Source: Clostridiales bacterium UBA4698 (lineage in GTDB: Bacteria > Bacillota > Clostridia > TANB77 > UBA1234). From it: 42,927 nt of DNA. The notes beneath the pieces are model-generated. The model had not been told where the DNA came from. It ran no database searches and worked only from the letters and a program-made list of their open reading frames with translations. The number at the start of each line of letters is the position of its first letter. The first letter of the stretch is position 1. The translations under genes and the position numbers were made by a program. Shown piece by piece: positions 18,355 through 26,886 of the stretch. The stretch is from contig DHKI01000030.1 in NCBI GenBank assembly GCA_002404755.1, positions 1 to 42,927 of the forward strand, given 5' to 3'.

Positions 18355-20313
18355 TTATTTTTTCTTGAATTTTTCCGCATACTCGAAAAATGCTTCTTCT
18401 CCAGCTTGTTGACCATGCATAGCAGCTTTTTTCGCATATGCTGCAAGTGCTGCTCTATAAACATCTTGTCTTGTAACTCCTTTTTCGGCAAGATCGTTTT
18501 CATCTATGTCATCAAAAACAGGAATATTTAAGTTAGGGTTTGCACCATTTATACCTAAATCCTTATCCATTTTCCCGCTTGCAATCTTACTTGCCAATCT
18601 TTGACCGGCAATTTTTCTTTCAACAAGATTTGCACCTTTAACAAGAGGAGTAGCAAATGTTTTTCCTAAGCCCTTTCCTCCGCTAACTGCTCCTAAAACA
18701 CTGCCCGGTGTTATATCTCCAGTTGCCATAACTCTAGATGCTTCCAAAGCAGCTCCTGTGGCGCCAGCTACAGAACTTATAGCTCTTGCTGCAACTCCTC
18801 CATCTAACCTTCTCTTCATCGCTTGAAGCAAGACTTTGTCTTTAGTATTAGCAACATCGTTTGAACTTGTAGTAACGCCTTCTGGTTCTTTCTCTTCGCC
18901 ATGATATTCTCCATGTGAATCACTAGATTCACCTTGTGAGCCACCTGACTCTCCGTTTTTTTCTTTAGCACTTTCAGCAGCTTTTGCTGCTGCTTTCTCA
19001 TTCTCTTGTTTTGTTTTTGTATTTGAATCTACTCTCTTTTTGGCAGCAGTACTTTCTTTATTATCCTGTGAAGAACCAGTCTTTACTCCGCCACCTCCAA
19101 GAACTCCTTTAGCTTTTCCGCCCATAGCCATTATCATAGCACCAGTAGCTGCCAAGTCACCCATTGTACTAGCTTGTGATTGTATACCAAATATTCCTCT
19201 TAATATTTTTTCTCCTTCAAACAAGAACAAAATACATAGAAACATAAAGATAAAGTTTCCGCCAGAAGACTCCAAATATGCTTTAATTCCACCACCAGTT
19301 ATTAATACATAAACTATCGCATGAAACGTTTGTACAACAACATTTACCATAAACTCTTTAAACCATATTCCAAAAGATTGGCTCTTTCCATCACCTATTT
19401 TATCGATAACATATGACATCGCAACGAGTGGGAAAATTACAATCAAGAATGCCATCATAAAAGCTCTTTTATAGTACATTATCAATATGACCACAGTTTG
19501 TCCAACTAACACATCATAAACTAGTGCCAATGTAATATTAGGTTTATCATCTTTGCCATTTTCTACACCTAAAGCTACATTTCTTGTAAAAGTTATGATA
19601 TCTTTTGAATCACCCATATGCTTAGAAAATTCAGCACTTCCATACTTGTAAAAAAGATTGAAAAATCCTAATTTTGCAATATCTCCAGGCTCGCCCTCTT
19701 GTTGTTCAAATCCTAATTGAGTAGCAACTCCACTAATCGTATTGGTCATTGCATCATTTAATTTGATTATATACTTCATTACATATGGAAAAACAAATAA
19801 AATCGTTATTCCAATTACCCATGTCATTGTCAACTCTTTGTATCTAGATCTTTTTTCGCCTGTGCTAGAAAGCATAACAGCTATACCAATATAAACTAAT
19901 ACAATCATATATACCATTACCGCAATTTTATTAAACACCTTGTACCACTTTTGCACTGGAATTGCCATATAGTTTTTTACTGGTATAGAATTCTCTGTCT
20001 CTTCTGACTCTGTGTAATCCCAATAATCAATACTTACTTTATCTACCTTATTAAAGACCAGTTTATCTATCGTAACAACTTCACCGGTCGCTCGTGCCAT
20101 GATATGTACAACACCATCGCCAAAAGAAACTAATATTCTCGCAACTACTGACAAAAGTTTACTAAACAACTTCGAAAACCCTTCTTGAAGTGCATTACTT
20201 AATGTATCTAAAAGTCCTGCATGAACTTCCGTTGTTATAGAGAAAAACATAACAAAACACATTGCAAGCGAAATTATTCTAATAAATATTTTATTATTAA
20301 AAATTTTAAACAT
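18355..20313 (-). CDS. VirB6/TrbL-like protein, 652 residues
   Basis: The second VirB6-like paralog. Visible parts are a signal peptide ending near TTEVHA, an amphipathic stretch, the motif IDKLVFNKVDKVSIDYWDY, membrane segments (VMVYMIVLVYIGIAVMLSST, ITILFVFPYVMKYIIKLN, YYKRAFMMAFLIVIFPLVAM), DKIGDGKSQSFGIWFKEF, VVQTFHAIVYVLI, and a last membrane segment before EGEKILRGIFGIQSQAST. The C-terminal 260 residues are Gly/Ala/Lys-rich and low in complexity, then more ordered. AGGAGG precedes ATG. Membership of the inner-membrane channel is inferred from topology and position between a shorter paralog and three longer ones. Confidence 0.8.
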   Translation of the reverse strand: MFKIFNNKIFIRIISLAMCFVMFFSITTEVHAGLLDTLSNALQEGFSKLFSKLLSVVARILVSFGDGVVHIMARATGEVVTIDKLVFNKVDKVSIDYWDYTESEETENSIPVKNYMAIPVQKWYKVFNKIAVMVYMIVLVYIGIAVMLSSTGEKRSRYKELTMTWVIGITILFVFPYVMKYIIKLNDAMTNTISGVATQLGFEQQEGEPGDIAKLGFFNLFYKYGSAEFSKHMGDSKDIITFTRNVALGVENGKDDKPNITLALVYDVLVGQTVVILIMYYKRAFMMAFLIVIFPLVAMSYVIDKIGDGKSQSFGIWFKEFMVNVVVQTFHAIVYVLITGGGIKAYLESSGGNFIFMFLCILFLFEGEKILRGIFGIQSQASTMGDLAATGAMIMAMGGKAKGVLGGGGVKTGSSQDNKESTAAKKRVDSNTKTKQENEKAAAKAAESAKEKNGESGGSQGESSDSHGEYHGEEKEPEGVTTSSNDVANTKDKVLLQAMKRRLDGGVAARAISSVAGATGAALEASRVMATGDITPGSVLGAVSGGKGLGKTFATPLVKGANLVERKIAGQRLASKIASGKMDKDLGINGANPNLNIPVFDDIDENDLAEKGVTRQDVYRAALAAYAKKAAMHGQQAGEEAFFEYAEKFKKK

Positions 20314-20345
20314 TATGTTTTCCTCCTTTCATAACTTTATAAATT

Positions 20346-21632
20346 TTACTTAAACATTCCTTTAATTCTCTTGCCATGATCTTTTATGCCTTTACCAAAT
20401 CCTTTAAGCTCACCTTCAACACCAGATGCGTCATTAATAGAAGTTGCATTCGCCTTAATTATCTTCTTTAATATTGATTCTGCTTCAAATATGAAGTTGA
20501 TAGCAATAATCAATATAACCCAATTCATTCTTTCAACGCCACCATTTACAATGCCATTTTGAACATTCGCCATTACAACTCCACCAATTATTCCATATGT
20601 CACAGCATGAATGCTTTGTATGAAAACATTTAAGAAAAATTCCATGCACCATGTTGAAAAACCAGTTCCTTTGCCAGTAACAACAGTACTTATTATATGT
20701 ACCGTAAGCATTATTGGAAAAATCGATATTAAAAATGCTATCATTAAATATCTTTTTGTATACATATACGTAAGCACTAATAGTTGCCAAAGCATTATTA
20801 ACCACAAAATAACATAAATAAGTTTTCCTGTTATACCAGCCATTGCTCTCATGATTCTCATAACATCGCCACGTTGCTTATATTTATTCATTTGCTTTAT
20901 GTACGCATACGTTGCCGAACTACTACCTAATGAATATATGTAATCACTTTTCGAAATATATTCCGGACTTCTTTCCTCAAATACTTGGTCATATTGCAAA
21001 TCCGAAATCTTTCCAATATAGCTACCAACAATTTCTTCATATGGGTTATTATTTGTGAAAGTTTTTCTTATTTCTGCAATAAGTCCTTCGTTAAGCGCAA
21101 ATGCATACCTCATAACGTACGGAAATAGAAGTAATATTGCTATACCAGTGCCCCATTTCACAGCTAATTCTTTGCCCATAGCTCTCGCTCCAGGCATTCC
21201 AAGTATAATTTTAATTCCAACCACAACTAGCATCATTAAATATACAACAATTGCTATACTATTAAAGACTTTATACAATTTATTAATTGTTTCGCACACA
21301 ACCCTTGTCGCATCTGGTGCCAGTCCCTTTTTATTATATTTAAAAAAGTTAGCATCTAACGAAATTACTTTGTTAAATATAATTCTGTCTATTGTAAGTT
21401 CATCCTTAAATAAAAACGTCATATAATCCTGAACCATATCTCCAAAACTTAATAGCAGTTCACTTATTGTCATTTCAAAAGGATTCCTTGTTTGCAATGC
21501 ATAAAGCCTATCCTCAATTTCTTCTTGTGTAAGATTGCTATTTTCACTAGCTACACATAAATTACAAAAAGAAAAAAGTGTAGAAAATAAAACTACCAAT
21601 ATTAAAATTCTTGATATCAATTTATTTTTCAT
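20346..21632 (-). CDS. VirB6/TrbL-like protein, short form
   Basis: The first and shortest VirB6-like paralog (428 residues), close to the usual VirB6 size and without a long tail. It has a signal peptide, the motif IDRIIFNKVISLDANFFKY, membrane segments around IVVYLMMLVVVGIKIILG, GTGIAILLLFPYVMRYAFAL, VILWLIMLWQLLVLTYMYTK and LMIAFLISIFPIMLTVHII, then GKGTGFSTWCMEF and FIQSIHAVTYGIIGG. It ends with FEAESILKKIIKA, the counterpart of the KGEEIIRKIFG box of the others. It may be the core channel protein, with the longer paralogs as elaborations. AGGAG precedes ATG. It is separated from the VirB4 gene by a strong hairpin. Confidence 0.82.
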   Translation of the reverse strand: MKNKLISRILILVVLFSTLFSFCNLCVASENSNLTQEEIEDRLYALQTRNPFEMTISELLLSFGDMVQDYMTFLFKDELTIDRIIFNKVISLDANFFKYNKKGLAPDATRVVCETINKLYKVFNSIAIVVYLMMLVVVGIKIILGMPGARAMGKELAVKWGTGIAILLLFPYVMRYAFALNEGLIAEIRKTFTNNNPYEEIVGSYIGKISDLQYDQVFEERSPEYISKSDYIYSLGSSSATYAYIKQMNKYKQRGDVMRIMRAMAGITGKLIYVILWLIMLWQLLVLTYMYTKRYLMIAFLISIFPIMLTVHIISTVVTGKGTGFSTWCMEFFLNVFIQSIHAVTYGIIGGVVMANVQNGIVNGGVERMNWVILIIAINFIFEAESILKKIIKANATSINDASGVEGELKGFGKGIKDHGKRIKGMFK

Positions 21633-21665
21633 TAGTTACACTCCTTTCTTTTTGTTTTTATATGC

Positions 21666-21699
21666 CTAACTTACGGATAGCCTAATATCCGTAAGTTAG
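21666..21699 (-). promoter_or_regulatory. Intercistronic 14-bp hairpin in the secretion operon
   Basis: A perfect 14-bp inverted repeat (21666-21679 and 21686-21699, 6-base loop) between the VirB4 stop and the first VirB6-like gene. No T run follows on the minus strand. It could be an RNA stability element or weak attenuator setting the ratio of ATPase to membrane proteins. Confidence 0.55.
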
Positions 21700-21710
21700 A
21701 TCAAATTTGT

Positions 21711-23693
21711 TTAATTTTCTTGTTGTGCGACAAGTTTATTTACGTTAGTTTCAATAAATGCAAATTCTCTTTGTGTTGGTCTTATCTCCAAAATTGCAGT
21801 ATCATTACCAACTTTTAATAATCCTTCACCTCTACTTGCAGTTAACAAATAACTTGCTTCACCCTCAGTTAGTTTAAACACCTCTTTTAAGTATTCTATT
21901 TCAGACTTATCCTGTGCTAAGAATAGTTTTGTATCAGAAGATGTCAAAACTGCTTGTGCTTCTTTACACTCATAGAAATCTTGGAACTTTTGAGAAATAA
22001 CCGCAAGAGAAACATTTCTCTTTCTGGCACGTCTCGCCATTGTGTTTAAGAAATCTACTGCTTCTGGGTACGGAAGCAACATCCACGCCTCATCAACAAG
22101 TACTCTCTTTTTCTTAGCTCTTGTTTTATCTTCACTATTTTTCTTAACATATTTCTCCCAAATCCAAGAAAGCAATATTTGTTGTGCAAGAGGTCTTGCA
22201 AATCTTTCTTCCAATTGTGAAATATCTAAGTTAATGAATGTACATCCATCCAATAACTCGAATGTTGATTGACCATCGAAGTATGCCATTTGTCCGTCGT
22301 ATTCACGAACATACTGTTTCATAACTTTTATTAAATAACTAAAATGGAATTGATAATCGATGTTATCATTTTCTTCAGCTTTTCTAAGTAGTCTCTTATA
22401 CCAAGTGCCTATTGTTGGCATATCTTTTCTTTGTCTAGCAAGTCTATTGCCAAGTTCTATTGAATCATCATCATACAAACTATTTGGATTGTTATTTATT
22501 CCATAGGCTTGATACTCTTCACCAACAATCTCTGCAATAATCTGTTTTGTAATTTCATTAACTTCCTCTGAACGTGTACTACCCCTAGCCATTGTTACTA
22601 AAACATTTGTAACATCTTCGACTTTATTTTCAACATTTAACACCGTTCTATCTTTACCTGTAATTTCATCTTTAACAATTTCAGGTTCGATATCAAATAT
22701 ATTTATTATTGTTTTTGAATTCGGACTTATAACAACATTAACACCGCCCAAGCTCTCTGCAACGATTCCATACTCACCCTCGGCATCAAGTGCTAAGCTT
22801 TCAATTCCCATAAGAACTGAAGAACGTGCAGTAATAGTTTTTATTGTAACACCTTTACCAGCACCAGACTTACCGAAAATAACCATGTTATAATTCGTAA
22901 GTGATGGATGGAAATTATCATATAAAATTGGTAGCCCTGTTTGTTTATCAAATCCAAGTGGAATACCAGTTGAATGTCCTATTTCCGATGTTATAAATGG
23001 GAATACAGTACCCATTGAATTTCTGTCAAAAGTATGTTTCTTTTGTAAATAGTTTCTATTAAAAGGTAAATTAGATTTAAAAGCTTCTTCTTGGGTTGCC
23101 CAAGCAGTCTTAATATTAATCAAGCCTTTTGACATCTCCATTGATAAAAGTTCTGACATTTTATCAAGTTCTGCTAAATCATAAGAGAAAAGTGTGCATA
23201 CTACAGAAGCTTCAAAAAGCTTATTAAAACCAGCCGCAATTTCATCTCTTATTCTCTCTGCTTCAATTCTTTTATCTTCTATAAGTCTTTCTCTGTTTAT
23301 ATCGCCACGTTTAGCAGCAACAATTCTTTCAGATTCTAGTGAAACAATAATTTTATTCAAACTTGTTTGTGAAACAGCCTCGCTAATAGGGTTTATAAAT
23401 ACTGATGTATTTATATCTCCGAAATTATACATATCTCTTAAGAAATATGGAAATGTTGCCATTCTTGGCAATCCTGAAATATAATGACTTCTTGCATATC
23501 TAGTTATACTAGAGATAATTGCTAAATGATTAATGTTTGATGCATCAATGCCAGAAGGAGCAATTAAATCTTTAATCGTTTTTCTGTTTTTTATCAAAAT
23601 ATTACGAGCATCATCTGAAGAATTTTGCTCAGTAACTTCTAAATCTGCATCTTTAACCTTCTCTTCATCTTTCTTTTTTATACCAAAGGCCAT
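21711..23693 (-). CDS. virB4: VirB4-type secretion ATPase
   Basis: The 660-residue hexameric ATPase that powers type IV secretion and pilus assembly, peripheral to the inner membrane. The N-terminal half has the VirB4/TraC layout (GLPRMATFPYFLRDMY). The nucleotide-binding site is MVIFGKSGAGKGVTIKT at about 270 and the Walker B motif is KRVLVDEAWMLL at about 555, followed by ARRARKRNVSLAVISQ. In the P-loop the residue after the invariant Lys is Gly instead of the usual Ser or Thr, with Thr two residues later. AGGAGG precedes ATG. It overlaps nothing and follows the VirB4-N-like gene by 11 bases. Confidence 0.92.
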   Translation of the reverse strand: MAFGIKKKDEEKVKDADLEVTEQNSSDDARNILIKNRKTIKDLIAPSGIDASNINHLAIISSITRYARSHYISGLPRMATFPYFLRDMYNFGDINTSVFINPISEAVSQTSLNKIIVSLESERIVAAKRGDINRERLIEDKRIEAERIRDEIAAGFNKLFEASVVCTLFSYDLAELDKMSELLSMEMSKGLINIKTAWATQEEAFKSNLPFNRNYLQKKHTFDRNSMGTVFPFITSEIGHSTGIPLGFDKQTGLPILYDNFHPSLTNYNMVIFGKSGAGKGVTIKTITARSSVLMGIESLALDAEGEYGIVAESLGGVNVVISPNSKTIINIFDIEPEIVKDEITGKDRTVLNVENKVEDVTNVLVTMARGSTRSEEVNEITKQIIAEIVGEEYQAYGINNNPNSLYDDDSIELGNRLARQRKDMPTIGTWYKRLLRKAEENDNIDYQFHFSYLIKVMKQYVREYDGQMAYFDGQSTFELLDGCTFINLDISQLEERFARPLAQQILLSWIWEKYVKKNSEDKTRAKKKRVLVDEAWMLLPYPEAVDFLNTMARRARKRNVSLAVISQKFQDFYECKEAQAVLTSSDTKLFLAQDKSEIEYLKEVFKLTEGEASYLLTASRGEGLLKVGNDTAILEIRPTQREFAFIETNVNKLVAQQEN

Positions 23694-23704
23694 CTTTTTT
23701 CCTC

Positions 23705-24931
23705 CTATTCCTCTTTATCTCTTGTTTGCTCTAATTCCTTTTCTGAACCATTTTCTGTATCAGAATGTTCTTCTACTTCTTCTTTAGGAATTAGTGGGTC
23801 ATACATTTGTGAATTTAAATCATTTAACGCACCATCAACAACTTCTGGATCAAATTGATCTCCATTATCCAATATAAGTTGCATAGCTTGTCTCTTTGAT
23901 GCATCGCTAAGTTCTTGTTCATACGTTAATCCTGTACTCTCTTTTAATTTTTCCATAGATTTTCTAAGAGCAAGTTCAGCCTCAGCAAACGCTTTTTCTT
24001 TAACGGCATTATCTATTGCCTCTTTCTTCTTTTCTATAACATCTTTTGCAGTTGAGTATAATCTATAGAATCCACTGTTAAGAGCTTTTTTAATATTATA
24101 AATATCAGCATCGTCTTTGTTATATGCAATATATAAAAGTTCTGCTAATTCTTCTGAATTCAATATTCTGCTCTCAACACCACAAGGAAGAAGTGCACCA
24201 GAAATACTTCTACATCTTGTATAAAGTTCTGAATATGCTAAATCATGTGCTTCTTCTTTTGTGAAGTTAGTTGCAAGACCAAGTTCAGAAGTATAATACG
24301 AAACAACAACATAATATCTTCTTTGAAGAATATTCTTGTTTAAGCTCATTTTTTCAACATAGCTAATTATATCTGCACCATAGTCAGCAAGAATCTTTTT
24401 CTTTTTAACTTCAAAATCTATAGCATCTCTTTCTTTTTGTGAAAGTTTTTCACTTCTTTTTCTTGTATACGCAGCAAGTTCGGCTTTATCATAATCATCT
24501 TTTATAGCTAAAAGTCTCTCTTTATACTTATTTATTTCATCTTCCAAGTTTAACGATCTTGATTGAACATATAGTTGAATAGGATACTTTAATGTATTAA
24601 GGAAATTAGAAAAACCTTCTTCAACCGCAAGCATTTCTGTCTCAGACATAAGGTCATAATTAATACCTTGACATTTAATTACCATTACATATTTTTCTCC
24701 ATTTTCTTGGATAATCATGTCATCTTCAATCTTGTCGAACTCCATGAATTTTGAGATATCTTCTTTAGGGCAAGCTTCTGAGGCTTTTACTGTAGTGGTA
24801 TTCTTTTCACTATTATCCTCAAGTTTTTTATTAACTCCTTTGCCTTCTCTGTATATGAGTACAACAATGATGCCAAGAATAAAACCTAGCAGTACTATCG
24901 CCACATTAATAAACACGTCCAAATTATCCAC
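23705..24931 (-). CDS. Membrane-anchored VirB4 N-domain-like protein
   Basis: 408 residues: a single membrane segment (about 8-27), a linker, then a domain beginning KFMEFDKIEDDMIIQENG that matches the start of the VirB4/TraC N-terminal domain, including YVMVIKCQGINYDLMSE, a long coiled coil (about 150-210) and YYVVVSYYTSELG. No Walker motifs are present. The C-terminal 100 residues are charged and helical. It starts at GTG, seven bases after GGAGG. Position between PrgI and VirB4 suggests it anchors the ATPase to the membrane; similar pairs occur in Gram-positive conjugation systems. The role is inferred. Confidence 0.75.
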   Translation of the reverse strand: MDNLDVFINVAIVLLGFILGIIVVLIYREGKGVNKKLEDNSEKNTTTVKASEACPKEDISKFMEFDKIEDDMIIQENGEKYVMVIKCQGINYDLMSETEMLAVEEGFSNFLNTLKYPIQLYVQSRSLNLEDEINKYKERLLAIKDDYDKAELAAYTRKRSEKLSQKERDAIDFEVKKKKILADYGADIISYVEKMSLNKNILQRRYYVVVSYYTSELGLATNFTKEEAHDLAYSELYTRCRSISGALLPCGVESRILNSEELAELLYIAYNKDDADIYNIKKALNSGFYRLYSTAKDVIEKKKEAIDNAVKEKAFAEAELALRKSMEKLKESTGLTYEQELSDASKRQAMQLILDNGDQFDPEVVDGALNDLNSQMYDPLIPKEEVEEHSDTENGSEKELEQTRDKEE

Positions 24932-24976
24932 GTTTTTTCCTCCTCTACTCTTTTGTAATAATCATTGCTAACAAAT

Positions 24977-25321
24977 TTATTTCTTCTTGCAGGCTTCTGC
25001 ATCATAAACATAATACTTTTTATTATGCTTAAACTTATAGTAATTTGTAATAACGGTCTTTATATACTCTCCGCCAGTTTTTCTAAACAAATCAAAAGCT
25101 CTTGACTCAGGCATTTTCACTTGTCCAATAACAAAACCAATTAACGCACAAATTCCTAACAACACCCATGCAAGAATGGTAGCACCAAACGCAGCACAAA
25201 TTTGATACAAAATTATGCCAGGAATGAAACCTATCAATACGCCCAAGAAACCTTTCGGAGTAAATATAAGCAGAATTCTTGCATCTCCATCAATTTCTCT
25301 TGGAATTAAATGTGTTCCCAT
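24977..25321 (-). CDS. PrgI/VirB3-like inner membrane protein
   Basis: A 114-residue protein with the PrgI family layout: a short cytoplasmic start (LIPREIDGDARILLIFTPKGF), two adjacent membrane hairpins (about 25-70), then a conserved tail (KMPESRAFDLFRKTGGEYI, followed by a YYKFKHNKKYYVY patch). PrgI proteins replace VirB3 in Gram-positive type IV systems and work with VirB4. AGGAGG lies before ATG. It is the first gene of the long operon. Confidence 0.9.
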   Translation of the reverse strand: MGTHLIPREIDGDARILLIFTPKGFLGVLIGFIPGIILYQICAAFGATILAWVLLGICALIGFVIGQVKMPESRAFDLFRKTGGEYIKTVITNYYKFKHNKKYYVYDAEACKKK

Positions 25322-25365
25322 CTCAACACCTCCTAATCATTTGTAAATACAATACACCCAATAGT

Positions 25366-25396
25366 ATTATAACATAGAGATATATCTTTTTGTAAA
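25366..25396 (-). promoter_or_regulatory. Possible promoter of the secretion operon
   Basis: TATAAT (25366-25371, minus strand) lies about 45 bases before the PrgI start. The best -35 is TTTACA with a 19-base spacer, which is weak. The surrounding 147-base gap is very AT-rich and shows no terminator. Confidence 0.4.
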
Positions 25397-25468
25397 AAAA
25401 ATATCAAAAAGAACACTTTTTTAACAAAAAAATAATATTCTTGTAATATACTCGTAATATTAGGCAAA

Positions 25469-25837
25469 TTACAATTTTAAACCCGTATCAATTATTTCTG
25501 CTGCCTCATTATTTCCAGCTATATTTACAACAACCTGTGCGATAGAAACACAGCAAACAATAAGTGCAATGCCTATAAGATATTTAGGCAGCATCCCCTT
25601 AATTTGTGCCTTCTCGTCAGCACCGCTCATCACGTACTTAATACCAATTATTATAAGTACTCCGATTGCTATAGCATATCCAATCCAAGTAATAACACTA
25701 ATAATATTTATTAGTACTGTTTTTATAGTAACTTCAGGACCTTTTCCGCCTGTGCCACTAGCAAAAGCAATATTTCCTATAGCAATTAAAACAATTAATA
25801 TTGCAAAGAACATTTTTCTCTTAAAAATATTTTTCAT
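25469..25837 (-). CDS. VirB2/TrbC-like pilin 1
   Basis: A 122-residue pilin subunit. It has a signal peptide (to about 27), a short periplasmic start, and two hydrophobic helices, VITWIGYAIAIGVLIIIGIK and YLIGIALIVCCVSIAQVVV, joined by a polar turn (SGADEKAQIKGMLPK). This is the VirB2 plan. The second of two adjacent ATGs is preferred because the GGAGGG ribosome site is then six bases away. The gene has its own promoter, apart from the main operon. It is the closest paralog of the pilin-adhesin fusion (28596-29862), sharing the YVMSGA-EKAQ-KG block. Confidence 0.85.
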   Translation of the reverse strand: MKNIFKRKMFFAILIVLIAIGNIAFASGTGGKGPEVTIKTVLINIISVITWIGYAIAIGVLIIIGIKYVMSGADEKAQIKGMLPKYLIGIALIVCCVSIAQVVVNIAGNNEAAEIIDTGLKL

Positions 25838-25860
25838 CATATCCCTCCTATAGTAATTTA

Positions 25861-25889
25861 ATTATAACATAAAAAGCCTTAGATTTCCA
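25861..25889 (-). promoter_or_regulatory. Promoter of pilin 1
   Basis: TGGAAA (25884-25889), a 17-base spacer and TATAAT (25861-25866) on the minus strand, shortly before the pilin 1 ribosome site. Confidence 0.5.
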
Positions 25890-25985
25890 CACATATATTG
25901 ATTTTACGACACTTTTAACGTCATTTCACACAATAATGTAACCATCATTAAATATAATCCATCTGCCATTTAAATCAAAACGACA

Positions 25986-26011
25986 AAAAATCATGCCAAG
26001 GCATGATTTTT
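25986..26011 (-). terminator. Terminator after pilin 2
   Basis: A 12-bp stem (25986-25997 and 26000-26011) followed on the minus strand by a T run. It separates pilin 2 from pilin 1, so the pilins are not simply read from one transcript. Confidence 0.78.
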
Positions 26012-26024
26012 CATCGTTTTTACA

Positions 26025-26360
26025 TTAGTTTAATTCGCTTCCAAAACTTGCTAACCATCCGCATATTGTAGAAGCACCAGCTATTATTACTGCACCTATT
26101 ATAAAGTTTATAAGACCTTTCTTTAAGTCTGCTTTCTCATTAGCTGCTGACATTGTATACTTAATACCAATATATATAAGCATACCTATCGCAAATGCAT
26201 AACCAATCCATTGAATTGCTCCCAATACTTTTTGTACTGCACTTGACCCTTGAGTCAATTCTGCATTAACATTTTGTAAATCACCTGGTAAAGCATAGAC
26301 TGCACTAAACATTGTAGCTAAAATTGCCATTGTTAATAAAACACTAACTATTTTTTTCAT
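26025..26360 (-). CDS. VirB2/TrbC-like pilin 2
   Basis: A 111-residue pilin with a signal peptide ending near VYA, a variable 18-residue N-terminal part, and the conserved hairpin KVLGAIQWIGYAFAIGMLI, then YTMSAANEKADLKKG and IIGAVIIAGASTICGWLASF. From the residue VQKVLG onward it is almost identical to pilin 4 (26887-27222). Ribosome site AAGGAGG before ATG. It follows pilin 3 by 46 bases and is probably read from the promoter at 26774-26802. Confidence 0.87.
   Translation of the reverse strand: MKKIVSVLLTMAILATMFSAVYALPGDLQNVNAELTQGSSAVQKVLGAIQWIGYAFAIGMLIYIGIKYTMSAANEKADLKKGLINFIIGAVIIAGASTICGWLASFGSELN
26036..26241. repeat. Recent duplication within pilins 2 and 4 (copy 1)
   Basis: This 206-bp block matches 26901-27106 with about eight mismatches by my reading, clustered near the ends. 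It encodes the whole mature hairpin region. The flanking DNA and the first codons of the mature proteins are unlike, which points to gene conversion or selection on the N-terminal part. Confidence 0.85.
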
Positions 26361-26406
26361 AATACTAAATCCTCCTTATTTTTAATAATTAATTTAAACT
26401 TACCGG

Positions 26407-26754
26407 TTAATAACTTAAAACATCGCTCGGCAACGCACTGCCTTGTGTAAATATTTTTATAACCGCTCTTCCAATCGTCGCAGCTCCAAAGCATATAATT
26501 GTGCCTAAAAGCCAAGGGAAAAGAGCCTCCTTCGCATGGCTTTTCTCAACAGCAGTTGCAGTAAGATACAAAATACCTATATGTATAACTTTTCCTATGC
26601 ATACAGCTGAACCAATAAGAAGCAATATTCTTGTAATTTCAACCAAAGTCTCTCTAACATCATCTGGCACAGTAACGTCTCCAGCAAATACGACATTAGC
26701 AAAACATGATATAAACATTACATTAAAGAAAACATTAAATATTTTATTTCTCAT
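26407..26754 (-). CDS. Divergent VirB2-like protein (pilin 3)
   Basis: 115 residues with a signal peptide ending near VVFAG and two hydrophobic helices (ILLLIGSAVCIGKVIHIGIL and LLGTIICFGAATIGRAVI) separated by TATAVEKSHAKEALF. The layout is that of the pilins and the EK turn is kept, but the WIGYA signature is lost. It may be a minor subunit or assembly factor. It has its own sigma-A promoter and precedes pilin 2. Confidence 0.72.
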   Translation of the reverse strand: MRNKIFNVFFNVMFISCFANVVFAGDVTVPDDVRETLVEITRILLLIGSAVCIGKVIHIGILYLTATAVEKSHAKEALFPWLLGTIICFGAATIGRAVIKIFTQGSALPSDVLSY

Positions 26755-26773
26755 ACTGTGCCTCCTTTATACC

Positions 26774-26802
26774 ATTATACAATAAATTTAAACATATTTC
26801 AA
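26774..26802 (-). promoter_or_regulatory. Promoter of pilins 3 and 2
   Basis: TTGAAA (26797-26802), exactly 17 bases, TATAAT (26774-26779) on the minus strand, 20 bases before the start of pilin 3. Confidence 0.7.
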
Positions 26803-26836
26803 CACAAAATGCTAGCCATATATACTAAAAAGAAAA

Positions 26837-26866
26837 GATGTCACAACCTTATGCAAGTGTAACATC
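26837..26866 (-). terminator. Terminator after pilin 4
   Basis: GATGTTACA and TGTGACATC pair (one mismatch) with a 12-base loop, followed by a T-rich run on the minus strand. Confidence 0.65.
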
Positions 26867-26886
26867 TCATCTATATAGTATATCTA

